Of a DNA stretch of 64,000 nt, positions 42,265 to 49,760 are shown one piece after another. The DNA lies in contig CP047918.1 of assembly GCA_010202265.1 (NCBI GenBank), forward strand, positions 248,001 through 312,000. The letters are read 5' to 3'. The stretch comes from Candidatus Saccharibacteria bacterium oral taxon 955 (GTDB lineage Bacteria; Patescibacteriota; Saccharimonadia; Saccharimonadales; Saccharimonadaceae). The notes under the pieces are model-generated. The model saw nothing but the letters and a program-made list of their open reading frames with translations, was not told the origin of the DNA and did no database searches. The number at the start of each line of letters is the position of its first letter. Positions within the stretch are counted from its first letter, which is position 1. Position numbers and translations under genes: made by a program.

Positions 42265-42532
42265 TAGCGTCTGTAAAGTTGTCAGCGAGCTGCCTATCGA
42301 CAACTCCAACTCCGTTGTTTGACGCTAAACCGGTGATTCGTCTACTAGCTAGGGGCGAATCACTGGAAACCAAGTTACGCTTGATATGTTTTGTGATACA
42401 TTTATAGACGAGCTCCTGATGGATTACTAACAGGACTTGTGCCTGTAGCAGATTCTAGATCGCTACCCGCCGGGGTAACGCCCGCAAGTCGTCGTCCATC
42501 AGGGGCGTACCAAGCTTTGCTTGGGCTTTTTA
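42265..42532 (+). ncRNA. Candidate structured RNA, copy 2
   Basis: Same helices and terminator as 13542-13809. One C is missing in the small GC hairpin near 42481, where copy 1 keeps the stem GGGG/CCCC, so copy 1 is likely correct. Confidence 0.5.
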
Positions 42533-42683
42533 ATACCTACCCCTCTTGAGCCAATTATATTTACCGCCAATTTCATTAGTGGTAAACGTTTGCTCGCTTC
42601 GCTTTCTAAAAAGGTGTGTTTTGTAATATAACATTAGATATTGGACATAATTTGTAGACGGTGTTGACGGTAGCGAAGTTTAC

Positions 42684-43511
42684 GTTTCAGTACCATTCAA
42701 TATAACACTACTGTAAAACCTTCTTGACCCTACTCATACTCGTAAATACGTTTCAGTACCATTCAATATAACACTACTGTAAAACATTCTTGACCAGACA
42801 ATCATCTCTGGCGCGGTTTCAGTACCATTCAATATAACACTACTGTAAAACATGTCGGTAAATCTTGATAAGATAGCCAAAGTTTCAGTACCATTCAATA
42901 TAACACTACTGTAAAACCGCCACCAGAAAATGTCACGGCGACTATGGGTTTCAGTACCATTCAATATAACACTACTGTAAAACCCTTTGTGCGGTGGCTC
43001 CAGCAAATTACGGGTTTCAGTACCATTCAATATAACACTACTGTAAAACGCAATTGTGCAAATCGTCTCAAACTCAGCTGTTTCAGTACCATTCAATATA
43101 ACACTACTGTAAAACTCAACTCGCTTATGTTGTGCGTTGTTTTCAGTTTCAGTACCATTCAATATAACACTACTGTAAAACGTTCGAGCGGTATGTTTCC
43201 CATGCAGATATGTTTCAGTACCATTCAATATAACACTACTGTAAAACATGTTGAATAAAGCAACGACAAGACAGAAAGTTTCAGTACCATTCAATATAAC
43301 ACTACTGTAAAACAGCACAAGGCTTGAAGTGGACCGAGCAACGGTTTCAGTACCATTCAATATAACACTACTGTAAAACGTAATGCTGCCAGTGCTTCCT
43401 TGCTGGCTGGTTTCAGTACCATTCAATATAACACTACTGTAAAACAGGTTTGCCACATTGTTGTCCTTGTCGTAGGTTTCAGTACCATTCAATATAACAC
43501 TACTGTAAAAC
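42684..43511 (-). CRISPR. CRISPR array, 13 repeats and 12 spacers (copy 2)
   Basis: Same 36-bp repeats, 30-bp spacers, order and number as 13962-14789; no spacer difference was seen. Two independently evolving arrays would usually differ at the leader end, so identity supports one real array counted twice. Confidence 0.98.
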
Positions 43512-43565
43512 CTCAATTGTAAGGTTTTACAGGGGTGAACATGATAGCGCTTACTCCTGTTGTTA

Positions 43566-44255
43566 TTATGAATTGGTACTAAAATCATACAAATCGTCAT
43601 CAATAACGAGAATGTTCTCCTCGTTTAACTTATCTTTACAGTTTTTCTCAATAAAAAGTACTGAAAAATGATTGTTTTGTACATATTGTAAAAGAGCCTG
43701 TAGCTCGCAGTGTGACAATAATTGGCGCTGGTTTATCAAAATCACTAAACGTTTTGATAATAATTGCTGAGCTGAATCTATAATACCATAAAGCTTGTCA
43801 AGATAGTTATTCTTCTCGTTGGCTTCTAGTCCTACGTGAGCCATCTTCATGATGTCATTGATAGATATATCTGTTTGATAGTTTATACTTTGTGAGAAAT
43901 TAGTATTTATAGCGCTAAGAACATCCAAAATGTCTGCTTCTATTTGTGCCAGTTTGGCTATGTCGATGTCGCTATTGTCTTGGATGTTTTTATATAGGGC
44001 CGCTGTGATAGTTCGATTGGCTAGATCGTAGGAATATATATCTGTGATAACCAGGGTGTCTTTTGCGAAGTTCAACGGATTGTGATCACTGTTGTAAATA
44101 ACAGTGCGGTTGTTATCTTCCCTTTTAGTGTATATATCAAGCATATCTTCAACGACTCTTCTGAAGAATAGGTTATTATGTACAATCAGGGTCGCAATGC
44201 CGCCGTCATCTGGTATTGATAGCGTATTATCGAATCCTGAAATGCTAATATTCAT
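43566..44255 (-). CDS. csn2: Csn2, copy 2, intact
   Basis: Identical to 14844-15533. Fourth gene of the type II-A operon, overlapping cas2 by 4 bp and ending 54 bp from the first repeat. Confidence 0.85.
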   Translation of the reverse strand: MNISISGFDNTLSIPDDGGIATLIVHNNLFFRRVVEDMLDIYTKREDNNRTVIYNSDHNPLNFAKDTLVITDIYSYDLANRTITAALYKNIQDNSDIDIAKLAQIEADILDVLSAINTNFSQSINYQTDISINDIMKMAHVGLEANEKNNYLDKLYGIIDSAQQLLSKRLVILINQRQLLSHCELQALLQYVQNNHFSVLFIEKNCKDKLNEENILVIDDDLYDFSTNS

Positions 44256-44572
44256 AAAACCACTGTCCTGTCGGTGCTTTGAATTGATAGCTCCTCATAC
44301 TCCCCTGCCAAATATTCCATTGAGGCGAATTGCCGCTCGGTTATTGTCAGTAGCTGGATAACACCGTTGTCGGGTATGATTTTCTTTAGCCTGTCGTAGG
44401 TTGATTTTTCATTGGTGGAGTTGAGCACTAGCTTGCTGTAGACGGATTGTTGCATCATGACGAAGCCTTCTTGGGTAAGTTGTTTGCGGAATGTCGCGTA
44501 TATTTTGCGCTCGCGAGCGCTAACCATTGGTAAGTCAAAAAATAATATCATTCTCATATATCGTAACTTCAT
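44252..44572 (-). CDS. cas2: Cas2, copy 2, intact
   Basis: Identical to 15530-15850; FFDLP motif with Asp at residue 13. Confidence 0.93.
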   Translation of the reverse strand: MKLRYMRMILFFDLPMVSARERKIYATFRKQLTQEGFVMMQQSVYSKLVLNSTNEKSTYDRLKKIIPDNGVIQLLTITERQFASMEYLAGEYEELSIQSTDRTVVL

Positions 44573-44574
44573 AC

Positions 44575-45453
44575 TTATATTAGTTCGTATTCGGGCAGAT
44601 CTTTGTTGCTGCCCTCTTCCATTGCTCTAAAAAATAACTTTACATAAATGTTGATCGCGTTTGACAGGAATTGTTCTTTACCAAGAATAATGACTTTGTG
44701 GTTGAGAATATCAATGAGGCGACTCTTGAAGAAGTCATCAAACGCGAAACTTCGACACTTATACACTTCACGGTCAACGATAGGGCGGAATGGCTCCATG
44801 AGATCGCAGGTGAGGTTAAAAGGATTGTATTCATTGCAGTGGTTAACGCCCATAGTAGTTGAATAGCCGGCTGAAGTAATTTCCCTATTGAAAGCTGAAA
44901 GGAGAATTGAATAACCATAGTTAAGCGCTGCGTTTATGTCGCTGGAGCTATCACGCGAAAACTGCGGACCAAATAATTCTTTGAAGTAGAATTTGGCAGC
45001 ATGAGCTTCGCGATTGGTAGTATCTCCAGATAATACTGATGCGGCAAAATTCATAAGCGTTTCGCAGGAGGTTTGGTTGGAGGTTTCTCTATAGACCACC
45101 TGAGCTTGCTTGATGATTTTTTGAGCAACGATTCTCTGCCAGATTTTATCTTTGGCAGTCTGAGGCCATTGGATTTGACGGTGCATTTGCTTGCTGGCAT
45201 TATGCGCGCCGTAATACGGTATTATCTCGCTGTATGGATTGCGCTGGTGATCACAGAATATTATTTTCACCTTGTAGCGAGCCAGCTCACAAAGCAGATA
45301 GGCAGTGATGTTGACGGCGGTATTTTCGATAATTAAAGTGCCTATTTCGCTGATGTGGAGAGCTTTTTCTTTACCGTCGCTGATGATAAGCATGTAGTCA
45401 TTTTTATAGCTCAGTTTGCAACGATTCTTGACGATGACAGTTCGCCAAGACAT
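44575..45453 (-). CDS. cas1: Cas1 integrase, intact
   Basis: Cas1 is the catalytic subunit that integrates protospacers at the leader-repeat junction. The 292-residue protein has the N-terminal beta domain and a helical C-terminal domain. The three metal-binding residues are at E149 (NREAHAAKF), H205 (GVNHCNEYNP) and E220 (DLMEPFRP), the same spacing as in streptococcal type II-A Cas1. It starts 3 bp after the cas9 stop and ends 2 bp before cas2, so all four genes are one transcript. The other copy is split by one lost T. Confidence 0.96.
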   Translation of the reverse strand: MSWRTVIVKNRCKLSYKNDYMLIISDGKEKALHISEIGTLIIENTAVNITAYLLCELARYKVKIIFCDHQRNPYSEIIPYYGAHNASKQMHRQIQWPQTAKDKIWQRIVAQKIIKQAQVVYRETSNQTSCETLMNFAASVLSGDTTNREAHAAKFYFKELFGPQFSRDSSSDINAALNYGYSILLSAFNREITSAGYSTTMGVNHCNEYNPFNLTCDLMEPFRPIVDREVYKCRSFAFDDFFKSRLIDILNHKVIILGKEQFLSNAINIYVKLFFRAMEEGSNKDLPEYELI

Positions 45454-45456
45454 GCC

Positions 45457-48400
45457 TTATAGATCCCGTCCTAACGACTTTCCGTCTAATTTTCGGCGAT
45501 GTAATCCAGTGATAGATTCGTAAACAAAGGTAAGTTTGGTTGGGTCAAGAGATTTGCCCGCCATACGGCCAAAGGAGTTTGGTAGACCTAGCTCTGGAAA
45601 TACAGGTTTATTCTCGCTGCCTTTCATATCTACCCTATCGGAACCAGCATGCGTAGCTCTTAACACCAGGCCAATGACCTTGATTCTATCATCTAGTGAT
45701 AGTTCGCTGTATTCAGCTAATGCGCTCTGGGCATTAGGGCCAGCATTTCCGAATTGCTGGTATTGATTAGCGAGCTTCTCGGCATAAATTCCCCAAAACT
45801 TCTCTACTCCGTCAATAACTTTGTCTCTTCTCTCGATCTGCTTATTGCGCTTGTTCTGTAGCTCGTCGTCGCTGGTGGCTTGCTCTTCTGTGATAGTGAT
45901 TCGCGGAATTCCCTGCTTGAGGGCGACTGCTACGGCGTATTCAATATTATAAGGCAACTTCAGCTGTTTGGCATTGGTAACTTCGCTGCTGCCGACAATA
46001 AACTGTTCGTTGCCTTCATGCTCAATTTTTTGATTGATTGGTATTTTAGAAATAAGAACTTTTGCTTGTTTATAGTTGTTGCGGATATATTCGTTGATTG
46101 AACCCGGTTTAGTTTTTTCTAGTGTATAAATTTGAGTTGGCACGCTGATAATCTCGTTTACAAAAACATCCTTGTTACGCACCTGTTTAAGATATCTTAT
46201 GGCCATAAAATAGGCTGCTTTTCTCCCTGAATAGCCACCGTATTTATCGACTGGCAGGTTCGCTTTTCTGGTGATCATGGTGGCGCCAGAATTTTTACCG
46301 TAAATAGTCTGGTCGTAGAATTGATTGTCTCCAATTTCAGTTTTCTTTGTAATCAGGCAGTCATTGTATTTCATCGTTCGGTCTATGATATCGTGTGTGA
46401 TTTTACTCTGCCAGATAATTTCACCAGTTTCTGTATTGGCAAGATCGTAGCTCATTGACGCGAGGATAAAGCTGCTGCGATCCATGTTGGTCTGTTTTTT
46501 AGATTTGAACTTCATGTATTCACCGTAGACGAAAGCCTTATCTAGCTTTGGATAACGAATCTTTATATATTGCGCTAGTACTGCGGCTAGATAGGCGTCT
46601 TTGGCATGGTGTAAATCGTTGACCTCGCGACATTTTGGCAAGTCATGAATGCGACGGTATTCTGAGCTCATGCCAGCACGAATGGTAAATACTTCGGTAG
46701 CTGAGTCATGATATTTTTCGGTCAGTATTCTGGCTAGGTGCTTGGTAATTTGCCGTGTCTCAACGAGTTGGCGATTAACGAAGCCGGCGACGCGGTCTTC
46801 AGACAGTTGCTTTTGGCTCGTTAGGCGTTGAAACTTAAGCTGCGACATGAGTTTGGCGTTTTTCAGAGATGTCCAAATCGGGCGCATATGGTTTTGGATA
46901 TCGGGCGCGATAGGATAATCATCAAGTTTCCGCTGGTTCTCTTTGCGTAGCACCAATACAGTATTGTCTAGCGAATCGTCTTTGGTTAGTGACCGCGGCA
47001 AGATGTGGTCAATCTCACTATCTCTGAGATCGTTTTCGATGTCGAGCGGGTTGCCTGTATAAGCGCACTTGCCGTTCTGGAGGAAATACAGATAATACTT
47101 TTTCTTGTCGAGCTTGTCTTTGTATTCAGCCAATTGCGATTTTATATCAGATTTGGTATATATCTTGCCGTAAAGATCCTTATACATTTTTTCCAGTTGG
47201 CCGTATCGGCTTTTGGTTCTAACTTTCTCGTCTTCATTGCGAGCCATCTCAATGCTAATCAATTTTGGCTCGTAGCCAATTGTATCGACAATCTCGTCAA
47301 TAATCCTAACGCTGCGCCACAAAGCACGTTTAATGCCGGGAGAGCCAGCAAGATTCTTGATATCGTCGTAGGTTATATCGGCACGCTGGTTTACTGACAA
47401 GATATCGTCAATGATTTTCTTGAATTCATATTGGTCGCTCTGGATAATCTGCATAAAATTGTCCGAACAACGGCGCATTGTTTCTATGACGGTCAGCTCG
47501 CCGTAAGGCGTGTGCGCAGTAATGCCGTCAAGGAGTTTGCGAGATAGCCGTCCCCAGCCACTATAATTTAGCTTTAAAATAGTACGTAGTTGATTTTCAT
47601 TAAATATGCCGCTATGCTTTTGTAGCTTCTTAGCTAGAATCTTTTTATCTTCAAAGAGAGCAATCCATTTAATAACCTCTTCGATTGCCTGTTGGTTTTT
47701 TAGTGTAATTGCGACGCCAACTTTTTGCGTGAAGTCGATATATGATTTCCGCGACGAAGCAAATGATTTCTCTTTGGCCGTTCCGGAAATAATGAGAGAG
47801 TCAGTGTTGTATATTTGATTATCATAGAGATATTTGATGAGCTTTTTGTAAGTAACTGAAAGCTCTTTGGTAAATAATTCATCAACTATGCGGTTTTGGA
47901 TGTCAGGGCTTAATCTCTCGCCATTAACAGTCACATTCTTCAGCTCGTTTCGAACTTCATATTCTTGATAAAGCAGCGAATTTTTAGGGAGGACTTCTTC
48001 GTCTGGTAGATATGTACAATTATTATGCATTCGGTCGATGAATCTCTCGGCAGAAGCTTCATCGTCTATTATTTCATCGAAATTCCACGGATAGATCACG
48101 CCATCTTTCTTTTTGACTGACCATGCAAAATTACCACCAGTTTTGAGTGGTCCGATATAGTACGGTAATTTGAAAGTAAAAATGCTGATAATCTTATCAC
48201 GGTTCTGGGCTAGGAGCGGATAGTACTGCGCTTGGTTGTCGATGATTCTTTCAAGCTCATATTGGTGGATCTGATGTGGAATGGCGCCGTTATCTCGGAT
48301 GCGTTGCCTAGAGAGAAATTCCTCTAGCTCAGCCCGCTTCTCAAATCGCTGGTAGTGCGGGTCATCCTTGGCAACTTCGCCGAGCTGTTTTTTGATAGAT

Positions 48401-49479
48401 TTGTATAAATCATCGAGATTTCGCTTGTGGTTGTTATATAGCTCAAATTCAGCAGCGTCGCCGTGAAAAAATGATTTATAGCTTTCTTTAGGCAAGAACT
48501 CATGGAATAGTGATTTGAGATCAGATAAATCTTGGCGGTAATCATCGTATTTCTCGACCATAATGTCAGATAGACAGCTATCTTTTCTGATGAATTGACT
48601 AAAAATTGTCCATTGATAGACTGATTCTAAAGTCTCTACGAGCCCATAGCGATCGTCGCCGATTGCGGTTGCAATTTCATCGCGCTGCTCTTCGTAATTT
48701 TTATTCGAGAACTCCCCTTTTGCTTCGAGAGAATCGTCCTCAAATAGTTTATTAGCATTCCACTTTAAGCCGATAACTGCACCGACGGCTTCGCTGATGG
48801 TCTTCTTGTTGTCGGGAGAGGGTTGTAGTAGCTCAATAATAGCTGATTTTCTGGTACTACGCGATAGAGAGCGGTCAAGTAAAATAGCTTTGACTTTTTT
48901 GGCCACCGATTCGTCAGCGCTAATGAAATCCATGAATGTTTGTAGATTTTGGCTGTCGAACGATGAAATCACGTTATCTACTCTGCCCTCGACCAAAAAG
49001 TTGCCACGGTACTTGATAATGTGATGAAGAGCTAGGTAGACTAATCGAATATCTTGCTTTTTAGAGTTGTGAAATAGATCGCTACGCAAATGATAAATTG
49101 TTGGATATTTTTCTCTATATGATTTGTCGGTAAATGAGCGGTCGGCGAATAGAATGTTGGCGTCTAATTCTAGCGTAGAACTTTTGTCGCCAACATGGAG
49201 CATTGATTCGGATAAGCGGAGGTAGAAATGCGGATCGACTTTTTGCATCTCATTGTCAAATATTCGTTGGAGGAGTGTAATACGCCGTTTTCGCCTAGCA
49301 AGTCGTCGGCGCGATGAGCGAAATGACCGCCGAGTGGCTGCTTTTTGAGCCTCATCAAACAAATGTGCACCCCACATATTTTGGTGCTTGTACCTGTGTA
49401 GTCTAAAATCCTCATTGATAACTGCCCAGCCAACGCTATTTGTGCCAATATCTAATCCAATAGAATACGGTTGTTTCAT
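45457..49479 (-). CDS. cas9: Cas9, RNA-guided DNA endonuclease (type II-A), intact
   Basis: The 1,340-residue effector cleaves DNA matched by crRNA:tracrRNA. Order: RuvC-I with catalytic D10 (GLDIGTNSVGW); Arg-rich bridge helix (about 50-68); helical REC lobe (about 70-700); RuvC-II with E744 (ISIEMARNED); HNH with H825 (SEIDHILPRS) and N848; RuvC-III with H958 and D961 (LHHAKDAYLAAV); C-terminal PAM-interacting region ending SITGLHRRKLDG. All nuclease residues are present, so the enzyme should be active. Size and domain order resemble streptococcal Cas9, but the RKR PAM-reading segment is not obvious before SITGL. ATG at 49479 has a GAGGGGAT ribosome site 6 bp upstream. Confidence 0.97.
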   Translation of the reverse strand: MKQPYSIGLDIGTNSVGWAVINEDFRLHRYKHQNMWGAHLFDEAQKAATRRSFRSSRRRLARRKRRITLLQRIFDNEMQKVDPHFYLRLSESMLHVGDKSSTLELDANILFADRSFTDKSYREKYPTIYHLRSDLFHNSKKQDIRLVYLALHHIIKYRGNFLVEGRVDNVISSFDSQNLQTFMDFISADESVAKKVKAILLDRSLSRSTRKSAIIELLQPSPDNKKTISEAVGAVIGLKWNANKLFEDDSLEAKGEFSNKNYEEQRDEIATAIGDDRYGLVETLESVYQWTIFSQFIRKDSCLSDIMVEKYDDYRQDLSDLKSLFHEFLPKESYKSFFHGDAAEFELYNNHKRNLDDLYKSIKKQLGEVAKDDPHYQRFEKRAELEEFLSRQRIRDNGAIPHQIHQYELERIIDNQAQYYPLLAQNRDKIISIFTFKLPYYIGPLKTGGNFAWSVKKKDGVIYPWNFDEIIDDEASAERFIDRMHNNCTYLPDEEVLPKNSLLYQEYEVRNELKNVTVNGERLSPDIQNRIVDELFTKELSVTYKKLIKYLYDNQIYNTDSLIISGTAKEKSFASSRKSYIDFTQKVGVAITLKNQQAIEEVIKWIALFEDKKILAKKLQKHSGIFNENQLRTILKLNYSGWGRLSRKLLDGITAHTPYGELTVIETMRRCSDNFMQIIQSDQYEFKKIIDDILSVNQRADITYDDIKNLAGSPGIKRALWRSVRIIDEIVDTIGYEPKLISIEMARNEDEKVRTKSRYGQLEKMYKDLYGKIYTKSDIKSQLAEYKDKLDKKKYYLYFLQNGKCAYTGNPLDIENDLRDSEIDHILPRSLTKDDSLDNTVLVLRKENQRKLDDYPIAPDIQNHMRPIWTSLKNAKLMSQLKFQRLTSQKQLSEDRVAGFVNRQLVETRQITKHLARILTEKYHDSATEVFTIRAGMSSEYRRIHDLPKCREVNDLHHAKDAYLAAVLAQYIKIRYPKLDKAFVYGEYMKFKSKKQTNMDRSSFILASMSYDLANTETGEIIWQSKITHDIIDRTMKYNDCLITKKTEIGDNQFYDQTIYGKNSGATMITRKANLPVDKYGGYSGRKAAYFMAIRYLKQVRNKDVFVNEIISVPTQIYTLEKTKPGSINEYIRNNYKQAKVLISKIPINQKIEHEGNEQFIVGSSEVTNAKQLKLPYNIEYAVAVALKQGIPRITITEEQATSDDELQNKRNKQIERRDKVIDGVEKFWGIYAEKLANQYQQFGNAGPNAQSALAEYSELSLDDRIKVIGLVLRATHAGSDRVDMKGSENKPVFPELGLPNSFGRMAGKSLDPTKLTFVYESITGLHRRKLDGKSLGRDL

Positions 49480-49504
49480 CGTAAATCCCCTCTAATTATT
49501 TTTA

Positions 49505-49555
49505 AGTATATCGCTTATTTTTAGGGTTTACAACGCTGTTTTAGTTGGCTATAAT
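49505..49555. promoter_or_regulatory. Shared-hexamer cas9/tracrRNA promoters (copy 2)
   Basis: tracrRNA: TTTACA 49527-49532, 17 bp, TATAAT 49550-49555. cas9 on the - strand: TTGTAA 49533-49528, 17 bp, TATACT 49510-49505. The sequence equals copy 1. Confidence 0.8.
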
Positions 49556-49561
49556 TCTTAG

Positions 49562-49658
49562 TGTACCGTTTCGGTATCTCAATATAACACTACAGGTTAA
49601 AATAAAGCATTAGCTAAAATGTTTCTATAAAGATTCGGGCGGTAGGCCCGTTTTTTTT
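49562..49658 (+). ncRNA. tracrRNA (copy 2)
   Basis: Identical to 20837-20933: anti-repeat from 49568, terminator stem 49636-49650, T run to 49658. Confidence 0.88.
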
Positions 49659-49760
49659 AAAACTCCTAGAGTCTTCTATTTGCAGTAAAAACAACAGACT
49701 CTTTTAGCTGAATCTACTTTTGATTGTATGTTATTCTCCTGTAATGTTAGCTGCAGTATA

